Source: DATJOJ01 sp035507035
GTDB taxonomy: Bacteria; Acidobacteriota; Terriglobia; Terriglobales; Acidobacteriaceae
Assembly (NCBI GenBank): GCA_035507035.1
Contig: DATJOJ010000004.1
Span: 1 to 43,663 of the forward strand
Direction of reading: 5' to 3'
DNA length: 43,663 nucleotides
Shown here: positions 7,872 to 17,300 of the stretch, piece by piece
Layout: every line of letters begins with the position of its first letter
Numbering within the stretch: the first letter of the stretch is position 1
Notes under the pieces: generated by a model
Told to the model about the DNA's origin: nothing
What the model saw: the letters and a program-made list of their open reading frames with translations, nothing else
Database searches by the model: none
Position numbers and translations under genes: made by a program

Positions 7872-7921
7872 ATTTGTCACGCAGCGCGAGTTCTATCGCG
7901 GTGTGCGATTATGCTTTCCGC

Positions 7922-7950
7922 TTGATCGCGGCGTTGGGCGGTGATAGACT
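7922..7950 (+). promoter_or_regulatory. Promoter of paralog 2
   Basis: TTGATC (7922-7927), a 17-bp spacer and TAGACT (7945-7950). The block from GTGCGATTATG through the -10 and on to ACCCGAGGC is closely repeated upstream of paralog 3, so the promoter was duplicated with the gene. Confidence 0.6.
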
Positions 7951-8060
7951 GCTCAACCCGAGGCCATTTGCAGGGTTTGCGAGCAATAGATAAGTCGGCC
8001 TAATCTCCACTTTGCCGGTTCGACAGACCCCAGTCAAGCCAGTGGCCCGAGAGGATATCT

Positions 8061-8813
8061 ATGAAGAAGACCTTGTTTGCAGCTACCCTTGTTGCGGCAT
8101 TCTGTGTCTCTGCCATGGGCGCGGATGTTCAGAAGACCGCCCGTGAAGCAGGACAGTCAGGCATCCGCGGCGGCCAGATCAGCTTGAGCGCTCCCCAGGC
8201 TTGCACACTTTCGAAGCAGCACCCCTGTATCTATTACGGTGGCGATATCAATGCCAGCGATCCTGAGGAGAATGGCCTCTCCGACGAGAACTCTCAATTC
8301 ATTTCCAATAGCTATACCTACACCGAGGTAAAGGTGCCAGTGGCGGCCCATTTCAGCGCTTCGTTCGCTAACCTTTTGAACACATATGGTGTAATCGACC
8401 CAAAGACTGCGGAATGGTCCGTTCGTACCGGCGTCAGTGAAGGACAAGGTGGAACCGTGATTTGCTCTGGCGACAATCCGGCGACATTCAACCCCACCGG
8501 TCGCAACGCTTTTGGCTATAACGAGAACGAACTGCTGACTAGCACGCCGTGCACCGCCCCCGTGGCTAACGTCTGGATCGCGATAGTTCCGAACTGCACC
8601 AACGCCAACGATGGCGATTGCACAAACAGTCCTCGCTATTTCATCTCAGACACCAACGGCCCGAACGCGATCAACGGACAGTACACCGTGACCTCGAACA
8701 ACGGCATGGGGCCGACATTCGATTCAGGTTTCTTCGGCATCAGCTTCGGCAGTTGGTGCAATGACCTCGGCGTAGCCTGCGGCGATGGCCTGTCGTTGGG
8801 CGTGTTGCGGTAA
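8061..8813 (+). CDS. Secreted paralog 2 of tandem family, unknown function
   Basis: 250 residues, the same length as paralog 1 and similar throughout. Signal peptide MKKTLFAATLVAAFCVSAMG; shared blocks include HPCIYYGGDINASDPEENG, SNSYTYTEVKVPV, TYGVIDPKTA, TGRNAFGYNE, IVPNCTNANDGDCTNSPR, SDTNGPNAING and the C-terminal FGSWCNDLGVACGDG-x-SLGVLR. A GAGAGGATATCT leader precedes the ATG. Cysteine positions match paralog 1, so the disulfide pattern is probably conserved. Substitutions cluster in the middle strands (VSASVTAAFSNN versus VAAHFSASFANL), as expected for functional paralogs rather than a decaying copy. It has its own promoter and terminator. Function unknown; likely exported. Confidence 0.8.
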   Translation: MKKTLFAATLVAAFCVSAMGADVQKTAREAGQSGIRGGQISLSAPQACTLSKQHPCIYYGGDINASDPEENGLSDENSQFISNSYTYTEVKVPVAAHFSASFANLLNTYGVIDPKTAEWSVRTGVSEGQGGTVICSGDNPATFNPTGRNAFGYNENELLTSTPCTAPVANVWIAIVPNCTNANDGDCTNSPRYFISDTNGPNAINGQYTVTSNNGMGPTFDSGFFGISFGSWCNDLGVACGDGLSLGVLR

Positions 8814-8837
8814 AACTTCGTAGTTCGTTTAACCAAG

Positions 8838-8862
8838 GGGAAGCGTCATGCTTCCCTTTTTT
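8838..8862 (+). terminator. Intrinsic terminator of paralog 2
   Basis: GGGAAGC (8838-8844), loop GTCAT, GCTTCCC (8850-8856), then TTTTTT. Same hairpin as after paralog 1. Confidence 0.88.
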
Positions 8863-8909
8863 ATTTGCGCGCATGGGCAAGTTCCCTCGTCGTGCGATTA
8901 TGTTCCCGC

Positions 8910-8938
8910 TTGATCGCGGCACAGGGCAGCGATAAAAT
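8910..8938 (+). promoter_or_regulatory. Promoter of paralog 3
   Basis: TTGATC (8910-8915), a 17-bp spacer and TAAAAT (8933-8938). This is the best -10 of the three paralog promoters and sits in the same conserved block as the promoter at 7922. Confidence 0.62.
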
Positions 8939-8984
8939 TGCTGACCCGAGGCATTGGACAAGGTTTTCGAACGAGAGGATATTT

Positions 8985-9695
8985 ATGAAGAAAATTCTGT
9001 TTTCACTTTCTTTCGTCGCTGCTTTCACAGTTCTCGCCATGGGTCAGGAAATGACGGCTCGTGCCGCGGGCAACGCAAATGACAAAGGCGGGCCGATCAC
9101 GCTGGATACGCCGCACGCCTGCACGCTTTCGAAGGAACACCCCTGCGTTTATTACGGCGGGGACCTGGACCCGAACGACCCAAATGAAAATGGATACTTG
9201 AACGAAAATACGGTCTTTATCGGCAATTCGTGGACGTATAACGAAATCGACTCACCTGTGAGCGCCAAGATCAGCGCCGCTTTCACTAACAACCTTCAGA
9301 CCTACGGCGTAATTGATCCTAAGACCGCCAACTGGGATTTTCGCGTGGGAGTCACAAATGGCAACTGTGGGTCGTCGGTTGGCTCCGGCACAAATCCGGC
9401 GCAACTTCATCCCACCGGTCGCAGCGCCTTTGGCTACACGGAATACGAGCTCCTGACCACGACTCCGATTACCGTACCGAAGGGCAACGTATGGTTTGAC
9501 GTGCAGCCGAACTGCACCAATCTCAACGACGGCGATTGCACGAACGATCCTTTCTATTACCTGTCGGACACCGATGGGCTCAATTCAATTAATGGGCAGT
9601 TTACGGTAACCGCAAAGAACGGTCTCGGCCCGATCGGTGGTGGCTGTTTTCCGCTGGGCATCGATGATGGCATGTCGGCGGGACTGTTGAAGTAA
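8985..9695 (+). CDS. Secreted paralog 3 of tandem family, divergent
   Basis: 236 residues from the ATG at 8985, which follows a GAGAGGATATTT leader matching its neighbours. A longer in-frame start at 8865 is rejected because it would bury the signal peptide (MKKILFSLSFVAAFTVLAMG). Shared blocks: HACTLSKEHPCVYYGGDLDP, NENTVFIGNSWTYNE, TYGVIDPKTANWDFRVGV, TGRSAFGYTEYELL, NVWFDVQPNCTNLNDGDCTN and SDTDGLNSINGQFTV. It lacks the CNDLGVACGDG tail, ending CFPLGIDDGMSAGLLK, and has lost two central cysteines (CSGD became GSGT and TPC became TPI). It is therefore the oldest or most specialised branch of the array. Function unknown. Confidence 0.8.
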   Translation: MKKILFSLSFVAAFTVLAMGQEMTARAAGNANDKGGPITLDTPHACTLSKEHPCVYYGGDLDPNDPNENGYLNENTVFIGNSWTYNEIDSPVSAKISAAFTNNLQTYGVIDPKTANWDFRVGVTNGNCGSSVGSGTNPAQLHPTGRSAFGYTEYELLTTTPITVPKGNVWFDVQPNCTNLNDGDCTNDPFYYLSDTDGLNSINGQFTVTAKNGLGPIGGGCFPLGIDDGMSAGLLK

Positions 9696-9713
9696 CCACC
9701 TTTGTTGGATTGT

Positions 9714-9733
9714 GGGGAAGTAAAAACTTCCCC
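9714..9733 (+). terminator. Hairpin after paralog 3
   Basis: GGGGAAGT (9714-9721) and ACTTCCCC (9726-9733) around AAAA, followed by a weak T-rich run (TCTCTTGCTCT). It lies between two convergent genes and is probably the terminator counterpart of the other two paralogs, with a poorer U-tract. Confidence 0.55.
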
Positions 9734-9742
9734 TCTCTTGCT

Positions 9743-11929
9743 CTACAACTCGATCTTCTTCGGAATCTTGATATCCAGCCCTGGGATCTTGGTGTCGTTG
9801 CCTGACTGCTGTCCGGGATCTCCCGGTAAAGCCTCGTGGGTTGCTTCGCCGAAGTAGTCGGCGTTTGTCGTGACCTTGATCATTGCCAGCAACCTTCCGG
9901 TTGCGTCTAAATAGCGTTGGCTGGCATAACGCTTGCGGATATAGGCGCTACCCTCATCAAACGGAACCTCGCGCTTGGCGAGGATCTTATAGACATAGAA
10001 GCCATTTCTGGGCTCATCGATCAATGAAGAAACCTCGCCCACCTTCAGGTCGAAGATGAACAGGCGAGTCCGCGGCCAGATCTCCCAGAGCAACAGGGGC
10101 GGCTGCCCGACGTCCGGCGGTTGTTCAATGTAATGGGAGGCCTTCCAGCCTTCATTCTCCAGGGCCTGAAAATCCGCTCCCGGCAAGGCGGCGCGCGCCG
10201 CGATGTCCTGCGCTTCCTTTTTCATTGCGGCATGACCGGCTGCGTTCTGCTCCGGCGTAAGGGTTCCCCCCGGGGGAAACGCCTGGAACTGCGGGATGAC
10301 AATGCGCACGACCTTAATCTCTTCAAACAAACGTGGGTTCTCGCGATAGAACTCCTTAACGTCGGCATCGCTGAGTTGTTTGGCGCGCTCGTCGATGAAG
10401 CTGGTCAGCATCTGGAACTCGTTATTCAGAGTAAGAAAGTTCATCGCGAGCTTGTACGAATCGGTATTCTCCAGCCCCATCTGGCGGCCCTTCTCGCCGT
10501 GCACCAGCCACTCTGCGTACTGCTCTGCCCATCGCTTGAGGGCGTTCGTGTTCGCTTTTGGGTCGATGGCATTCATCATGGCTTCGAAGTCGGCGCGAGT
10601 GACAATCGTCTGGCAATCAGCCGCAGACGCGGGCTTGCGATCACACAACCCTTCGATGGTGATGACAGCTGCACTCTTTGGAACAACGCTCTCCGGTGGG
10701 GCGACAAATACATCGGCGGGTTTTTGCAGCAAATAACTGCGGACGGAACTGCCGTCCCACTCTTTATCCAAGGAAGTGGCTGCCGGCTGCGCAGGTGCAG
10801 TTTCTGTGCTGGAAGGTGGTTTTGAAAACGGGTCACCCTGGTCCGCGACTATCGGCTTGCCGAAATAGGTGTCGTTGAATTTGGACTTCATCGAGCCGAA
10901 CAGCGACTCTGCAGAAGCTTGCAATCTCTCAGACTGTAGCGTTCCGCGGATTTGGTCCTTCGCCTCGGCGAGAGGAATCAACTGCTTCGAGACCACTTTG
11001 TAGACGTAAAATCCGTTGGCGTCAGAAAGTACTTCGGAGACCTGTCCGGCCGGGAGATCGAAAACCTGGCGATGCTGATGGGGAAGGCTGGCGGGAATGC
11101 GCTTACCAAGGTTCACCTTCGGAGGCGCCAACGTGATCCCCATTGCCTCATAGGCTTCGCGCTGCAGCGCGCTGAAGTCGCCACCAGAGGCAGCCTTTGC
11201 CCGAATTTTCTCCGCTTCCGCCTTCATGGCCGCTTCTCCATCCGAATTTTCCTTGCTAGCATCGGCGGCGTTTTGGAGCGACTCTTGCTTCGGGTTGGGA
11301 ATGAAGATGCGCAGCAGTTCGCATTGCTCGAACTTCGAGGAATTGTCTTTGTAGTAAGTCTCAATATCGGTTGGAGAGACCTCCCCAGCCTTTTTTTGCA
11401 ACTGGAAGGTAAGATTGTTGGCAAGGACCTGTAAAGATGACCACTTCATCATCTGCGCGTAGCGGGGATCGTTGTCCAAGCCCATTTCCCTAGCCTTTTT
11501 TGAGAAGAGCAAGATGCGCGGAATGCCCAACGCCAATTGACTGCGGAAGGTAGACGACATATTGGGATCCAGCGCATTCACCAACTGCTCGAACTGCTCG
11601 CGAGTCACCACCGACTGGCAGCCGGAAGGCGCCTTCTTTACGACCGTCGCGATGGCGGTCTGGTCGCAAAAGCCGTCGATGGTGACCACAGGGGTATCGG
11701 GCGACAGCTTTGACGGATCAGGGGCGGTCTTGGACGGATTGCTGTTCCCCGCTCCCGGGCCGGGCTTCTCCTGGCTCTGATCTTTCTTTTGCTCCGGAAG
11801 TGGTTGGGTGGAGTTTTGCGGGGAAGCGGGCGAATCTTGATTTAGGGGATTACGGGAAACGGGATTCGCCAGCGGTCGTGCGATCCCCAAGCCAGAAATA
11901 AGCAAGAATATAGCGAGTCGCGAATACAT
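9743..11929 (-). CDS. Exported protein with two SurA/parvulin-like modules
   Basis: 728 residues. A signal peptide (MYSRLAIFLLISGLGIARPLA) and a Pro/Ser/Gln-rich linker to ~75 precede two homologous modules. Module 1 (~82-355) reads VVTIDGFCDQ, VTREQFEQLVNALDPN, a helical SurA-N-like part, then LLRIFIPNP and DLPAGQVSEVLSDANGFYVYKVVSKQ. Module 2 (~421-700) reads VITIEGLCDR, VTRADFEAMMNAIDPK, VVRIVIPQF and DLKVGEVSSLIDEPRNGFYVYKILAKR. This is the layout of SurA/PpiC chaperones (helical N-domain plus rotamase). However, the usual catalytic His of parvulin (HIL motif) is replaced in both copies, so a chaperone role is likelier than isomerase activity. Role inferred: periplasmic folding of outer-membrane or secreted proteins. 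The paired C-x5-14-C in each module is unusual. Confidence 0.75.
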   Translation of the reverse strand: MYSRLAIFLLISGLGIARPLANPVSRNPLNQDSPASPQNSTQPLPEQKKDQSQEKPGPGAGNSNPSKTAPDPSKLSPDTPVVTIDGFCDQTAIATVVKKAPSGCQSVVTREQFEQLVNALDPNMSSTFRSQLALGIPRILLFSKKAREMGLDNDPRYAQMMKWSSLQVLANNLTFQLQKKAGEVSPTDIETYYKDNSSKFEQCELLRIFIPNPKQESLQNAADASKENSDGEAAMKAEAEKIRAKAASGGDFSALQREAYEAMGITLAPPKVNLGKRIPASLPHQHRQVFDLPAGQVSEVLSDANGFYVYKVVSKQLIPLAEAKDQIRGTLQSERLQASAESLFGSMKSKFNDTYFGKPIVADQGDPFSKPPSSTETAPAQPAATSLDKEWDGSSVRSYLLQKPADVFVAPPESVVPKSAAVITIEGLCDRKPASAADCQTIVTRADFEAMMNAIDPKANTNALKRWAEQYAEWLVHGEKGRQMGLENTDSYKLAMNFLTLNNEFQMLTSFIDERAKQLSDADVKEFYRENPRLFEEIKVVRIVIPQFQAFPPGGTLTPEQNAAGHAAMKKEAQDIAARAALPGADFQALENEGWKASHYIEQPPDVGQPPLLLWEIWPRTRLFIFDLKVGEVSSLIDEPRNGFYVYKILAKREVPFDEGSAYIRKRYASQRYLDATGRLLAMIKVTTNADYFGEATHEALPGDPGQQSGNDTKIPGLDIKIPKKIEL

Positions 11930-12046
11930 CTACGCAAGGCCTCCGAGTGTCACACTGCGTGAGCACCTGAGAATCGTAGCATAGGCGTATGCAAATCGCC
12001 GCCAGCCCTTAGGATACGTGGGAGCGGGAGACTTTCTTCTCTATGA

Positions 12047-13396
12047 CTATGCCGTTTGCTCTATGGATCCGGTCAGAGCACCAGAACTTGATTGGAGAAC
12101 GCGGGCCGAGACCCAGCGATTGGCTTCATGCTTTCCGCGCAGCCACAATTTCAGATAGTTGTCGGTCAGGCATTCGGTATGTTCGGCGTCGGATTCGTTC
12201 AGGGTGATGGCGGAAATTTGCTTGTCGACGAACGACTGCAGAAATGCCTGCTTCTTCGCATCCGCCAGTTCGCGCAGGACGCGATTGCGCTCGCTGGCAA
12301 TGGGAGCGGGGACCTGGTTCTTCATGACCGCGGCCGGAGTTCCCGGGCGCGCTGAATAAGTGAAGACGTGCAGATATGTGAACGGCAGTTCCTCCACCAT
12401 GCGCAGGGTCTGCTGGAAATCGTTGTCGGTTTCGCCGGGAAAGCCAACCATCACATCGGCGCCGATGGCGGCGGCGGGCATGGCAGCGCGAATCTTCTCC
12501 AGCTTTTCGCGGTAATGCCACGGCCGATACTTGCGATGCATGAGGCGCAGCACGCGGTCGCTGGCCGATTGCATGGGAACGTGCGCGTGTTTGGCGATGC
12601 GCGGCGATTGCGCCATTAAAGCGATGAATTCGTCGCTCCAATCCATCGGCTCGACCGAGCTGATGCGCAGTTTTTCGAGAGAAGTGTGATCGAGAATGGC
12701 GCGGACGAGATTTTCGAAGCGGGAGGGCCGGGCAAGATCGCGTCCCCAGCGGCCAAGGTTGATACCGGAGATTACAACCTCGCGATAACCGGCAGCAACC
12801 AGCGTGTTTACTTCCCGAAGGATTTGCGGCAAGGGCAGCGAGCGGCTGCTGCCGCGAACTTGCGGAATGATGCAGAATGAGCAGCGATTGTCGCATCCAT
12901 CCTGCACTTTGAGGATGGGACGCGTGCGCTGGTTGGCGGCGTCGAAGACGGGCGCAGCGAGAAGCTGGGTGTGCGCAAAAATATCGGAGACGAAGATCGG
13001 TCGTTGGTCTTCGCTCGTTGGCCGTTGGCCTGCTTCATCCGATTTTGTGCCAGCGGATTGCACCGGAACTGCGATGCTCACTAGCTCGTGCTTGTGCGAA
13101 TTTCCTACGACCTCGGTTACCCCGGGCAATGCGGAAATTTCTTCGGGCGCGCGCTGCGCGTAACATCCCGTGACTACAATTCGGCATTGCGGATTCTGCC
13201 GATGAACCCGGCGAATGGCGGCACGGGCATCGCGGTCGGCGGAAGCAGTCACGGTGCAGGTGTTGAGAACAACAATGTCGGCCTCAGACACGTGAAGGGC
13301 GCGCGCCATTCCGCGGTCGCGGAACTGCCGTTCCAGGGCAGCGCCATCCGCCTGAGTAGCGCGACAGCCGAAGTTTTCGACGTAGAAAGTTGCCAT
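12047..13396 (-). CDS. mtaB: tRNA t6A37 methylthiotransferase MtaB-like
   Basis: A radical-SAM methylthiotransferase of 449 residues that converts t6A37 of ANN-decoding tRNAs to ms2t6A. The N-terminal UPF0004 domain has the three cluster cysteines in FYVENFGCRATQADG, VLNTCTVTASADRDAR and VTGCYAQR. The radical-SAM CxxxCxxC is CDNRCSFC in ILKVQDGCDNRCSFCIIPQVRG. MVGFPGETDNDF and HVFTYSARPGTPA follow, then a C-terminal TRAM-like region. NTCTVTASADRDAR and the lack of MiaB-type signatures favour MtaB (YqeV) over MiaB or RimO. The start is the ATG at 13396 (MATFYVENFGC); an in-frame extension to 13621 runs into the preceding spacer and has no family equivalent. Confidence 0.9.
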   Translation of the reverse strand: MATFYVENFGCRATQADGAALERQFRDRGMARALHVSEADIVVLNTCTVTASADRDARAAIRRVHRQNPQCRIVVTGCYAQRAPEEISALPGVTEVVGNSHKHELVSIAVPVQSAGTKSDEAGQRPTSEDQRPIFVSDIFAHTQLLAAPVFDAANQRTRPILKVQDGCDNRCSFCIIPQVRGSSRSLPLPQILREVNTLVAAGYREVVISGINLGRWGRDLARPSRFENLVRAILDHTSLEKLRISSVEPMDWSDEFIALMAQSPRIAKHAHVPMQSASDRVLRLMHRKYRPWHYREKLEKIRAAMPAAAIGADVMVGFPGETDNDFQQTLRMVEELPFTYLHVFTYSARPGTPAAVMKNQVPAPIASERNRVLRELADAKKQAFLQSFVDKQISAITLNESDAEHTECLTDNYLKLWLRGKHEANRWVSARVLQSSSGALTGSIEQTA

Positions 13397-13496
13397 GGCT
13401 CTCGCCGGTTCCCTTCTATAGTAACCTGAGCCCGCAGCTACACACTTCGGCCAATTTGGCTGAATGCGACAAGAATGGCGAAACACCCTTCGCGAC

Positions 13497-13802
13497 TTAG
13501 GCCATTGTGCCGAAACGCTTCGACTGGTAGCAGTCCCGGCAGAAGACTGGCCGACCCTGCTTGGGAATAAAGGGTACGGTGGTCTCCTTGCCGCAGTGCG
13601 AGCAACGGACCGCGCTTTCAACGCGCCTGGCCGTGCTACCGGGCTGGGGCGGCATTTCCGCCAACTGCTTCAGTTTGCAAGGCCGGCAGCGTTTGGGCTC
13701 GTTGAGGATACGTTTTTCCCGAAAGAATTGTTGTTCTCCCGCAGTAAAGATGAACTCCTTGCCACACTCCACACATTGCAACCGCTTGTCCTGAAATTCC
13801 AT
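13497..13802 (-). CDS. Zinc-ribbon protein with CxxC-x17-CxxC domain
   Basis: 101 residues from the ATG at 13800-13802. The N-terminal half starts MEFQDKRLQCVECGKEFIFTAGEQQFF, has its second pair in RCRPCK, and matches zf-trcl-type probable zinc ribbons. The C-terminal half has CSHCGKETTVPFIPKQGRPVFCRDCYQSK, the CxxC-x17-CxxC module common in Acidobacteria and Chloroflexi. Two zinc sites are expected; nucleic-acid or RNA-polymerase binding is a guess. An in-frame extension to 13892 contains no motif and is rejected. It lies between rpsU and mtaB, all on the same strand. Confidence 0.8.
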   Translation of the reverse strand: MEFQDKRLQCVECGKEFIFTAGEQQFFREKRILNEPKRCRPCKLKQLAEMPPQPGSTARRVESAVRCSHCGKETTVPFIPKQGRPVFCRDCYQSKRFGTMA

Positions 13803-14049
13803 TGAGGATGTCTCCCGTGTCTCCCGTTTCCGCGCGGCATTGTGTGCGGAGAAAACGATTTCCGCGCGCAAAGATGCGCAGGTTGTTCTCATCCCCTCGT
13901 GGAATTGCAGAACTACGTTGGAACGCTCCGCTACTATCGCGAAGGTTCTATGGTGGGCTGAACTTGCAGCAACTTCTTCAGCCTACATCCCCCAAAAGGA
14001 GTCGGCCAAAAAAGTGGTTGGGCCGCAGTTTAGGCCGCGGCCCTCGGAC

Positions 14050-14247
14050 TTAATCTTGCTCTTTACGTGCCTTCTTCCGGCTGCGCTTGCGCGCGAGAGC
14101 TTCTTTCACGCGCTTCTTTTCGCCGGGCTTCAGATAAAAGGAGTGCCGCTTGACCTCCTTAATGATGTCTTCCTGTTGCACTTTGCGTTTGAAACGGCGC
14201 AGTGCATTTTCGAGGGATTCTCCCTCTTGCAGTCGAACCTCAGCCAA
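14050..14247 (-). CDS. rpsU: Small ribosomal subunit protein bS21
   Basis: 65 residues: MAEVRLQEGESLENALRRFKRKVQQEDIIKEVKRHSFYLKPGEKKRVKEALARKR with a very basic tail, an unmistakable S21. The start codon is TTG (14245-14247), preceded by a GGGGGTG stretch. S21 helps the 30S subunit select mRNA start sites. It stands alone between the TonB-dependent receptor and the zinc-ribbon gene. Confidence 0.95.
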   Translation of the reverse strand: MAEVRLQEGESLENALRRFKRKVQQEDIIKEVKRHSFYLKPGEKKRVKEALARKRSRKKARKEQD

Positions 14248-14356
14248 CGAACAACACCCCCAAACTTGTCCATTCTGGACTGTTTAGTTATTGCAAGATT
14301 AGCGGCGCAAAGTCAAGTTCTATGTGGCAATTTGGCGGGTTTTCCAGCCATTTAAG

Positions 14357-17300
14357 CTAGAAATTCAGCCGCAGCGCCAGTTGCACCTGCCGCGGAGGGT
14401 AGGAATTCGTTACCTGAAAGGGACTGGAGGGAATCTGGTAATGTCCCGGGTAGTAATTGATCCCCTGCTCGGTGTCCATCTTCACAAAGTAAGCCGACTC
14501 AGTTTGCAAGCCATTTTCAGTTATGTCCACCAGCTTGTTATCGTGATTCAACAAGTTGAAAGATTCGATGATGAAGTCGGCTTTGAGGCGATCTTTTACG
14601 TACAGGCGGCGCGTAAGTCGCAGGTCCATGCTCGTGTAATCGGGGCCCATGTAGGAGTTTCTGCCGACGCCGGGCAAACGGTCGTTATAGCTGTTGTCAT
14701 CTTGATTGGGGTCGCCGCCGACGGTCAGGTTAACCGGACGACCGGTTCCGAGCGTATAAACGCCGGCCAGTTTCCAGTCGTTGAAGAGTTTGCTGAGGAG
14801 GTCCTGTCCACGGTGGAAGGGATGAGGCTCGGCGATCCAGGAAAATGAGACGCGATGGCGCTGGTCAGTAACGCTATTGCCGCGCTCTGAATTCGGCGAG
14901 TAGGAATTCTGCACCAGAGAGGGCTGCCCGGCGACAAGAGCGTCCTGACCGTCGTCGATGGCGTGGGCATAGGTGTAGGCGAGGCGGAAATACATGCCAG
15001 CGGTCATCTGACGACGAACGGAAAGCGTGCCGCCGTGATAGATGCTCGAGGCCGCGCTCTCGAACACGTCGATCGCCCCAAGTTGTGGAATAGGCCGGGC
15101 CAGCGGATTGATGCACGGGGGCCAAGGGCAAGTGAACGACGGTTGCATTTGCCAAGTAGAGAACGACGGCACGTTGTAGTAAGTGCCGAGGAAGTTCACG
15201 CCCGAACTGTCATAAACCGGATATTGCACGCTCACCGGCGGCGGCAAGTTCACGTCGCGGGCGCGGATGAGATCCACGCCGTGAACATACATATACGACG
15301 CGCCGACCGCTAAACGATGGGCCACTTCCCGCTCAATGCTGACGCTCGATTGCTCGACTTTCGGCGTCTTGAAATTTGGAGAGAATGAGGAGATTCCGGC
15401 TTGCGCAAATTGCGCGAGATTCACCGGCAAAGAGCAAGATGTGGCGGTCGCCGGACAATTCACCAGCGCATTGGGATATTGCGGGAAAATTTGATGGTCG
15501 TAGAAATTGGAATTATCGAGAAACAGATTCATCGACGAAAGACCGTTATCCGTCGCGATGGCAGAAGTGTAGATTTGCGGGATGCGGGTATAGAACCAGC
15601 CATAACCGGCGCGGATGACAAGCGGCTTCTGGTTGCCGATCAAATAGGCCAGGCCGAAGCGCGGCGCGAAATCGTCAGGGTTGAAGGGGACCTTGCCTGA
15701 ATCTGGCCAGAGCGGATTCGTCACCAGGCCTTTCTTCGTGTAGGTCTGCAAATCGTAGCGTCCGCCGAGACTGAGTGCCAGATGATCGGTAACCCGAATC
15801 GTATCCTGCAGGAACCCGGCGTATTCATTTGTGTCGGGGTGGGAGGCGAAATTGCCAAAATCCTGCATGTAATATTTCGGGACTCCGTGAGCGTAGGCGC
15901 GCAACGGCGTGAGTTCCAACCCTCCTTCCATCGGTGCAAACGTCCATGGATTCACTTTGATGGGGTCGAAGATGTATTCCCCGCCAGATTGTGAAGGGAA
16001 GAAGTTATAGATCCAGGTCAAGAGTCCGTCTGCACCCAGCTTAAGCGAATGACGCCGGCTTTCGATGCTGATGGTTTCGGTCACGTGCAAGCGGTGTTCG
16101 CGAGTCTGGCGCGGGAGAAGCGAGGAGCGGCCGAAACCATCGAAGACATCGGTAATTCTAGTTAGGGGGTCTGTGCTGTTCGTGATGGATTGTTGCAGGT
16201 CGCGCGAGAACTGCGCTCTCAGATGGCTCACGATGCGCCAAGAAAGATTGCTGGTCAGCGCCAGAGAGCCGGTTTCGGTAGCCACTTGTTCCTGACCGTT
16301 GTCGCTCATGGCAAAGGTGGTGAGCGGGCTCGCCGGATCAAGAAAAACATTATTTTGTCCCCAATAGCGCGAGGTATTCACCCGCGCCGTGAGCGTTTCA
16401 TGGGGCGTAAGCGCAACATCGACTTTGGCGAACCCGGCGTTGCCTAACATTTTTGCCGGGTACTGCCCAGCCATGCTGGAAAGCTGATTGGCGGCGGCAA
16501 AGACCTGCGCCATATCGCTGGCTTCATAATCTCCGAGGTTAAAGTTCGAAGCAGGCTGAGGCACGACGCGCGAACTGCCGTCCAGGAAACGGACGATCGC
16601 CGGAACGTGAAAGATGTGCTGATCGATTCCGACGAAGAAAAATGCGCGGTTGCGGCGGATCGGGCCGCCTAGCGTGAATCCGAACTGCTGCTGCTGATCG
16701 TGGGGCTTGAAATCGAGAAATGGATGAGTCGCGCCGAAGCTGCTGTCGCGCAGAAAATAAAAACCTGAGCCGTGTAATTGGTTGGAGCCGGATTTTGTGA
16801 CGACATTGACCACAGCACCGCCGGCGCGTCCAAGTTCGGCACCATAGGTGTTCGAGGAAACACGGAACTCCTGCACGACCTCGTTCGAAAACTGATACGG
16901 CGCGCGATAGCGCCCGCGAGCCTGAGCGAAGAATGCATTGTTGTTGTCGGCGCCATCGACCAAATAGCTGGATTGATACCCGCGAATGCCCCCGAAGGCT
17001 AGATCGCCATTGGAACCTGAGGTCATCCCGCGGGGGTCCTGGGTCACGCCCGGTGTCATCAGCGCGAGATCGGTGAAGCGGCGGCCATCGAGCGGCAACT
17101 CTTGTACGGCACGAGTCTCAATAAAAGAGGATATGGCGGTCGGCTGAGTATCCACCAGTGGTGGCGCGCCCGAAACTGTAACGGTTTCTTTCGCGCCCGC
17201 AACCGAAAGTTTGAAATCCAGTTCGACCGAGCCACCAACCGGCACATGCAGCTTGGGCATGATTTGTGGCGACATCGCGGTCGCGATAGCGCGGGCAGTG

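Noticed and set aside
13397..13621. 75-codon N-terminal extension of MtaB
   Set aside because: Conserved FYVENFGC begins at residue 4 from the ATG at 13396; the extension crosses an intergenic region and matches nothing.
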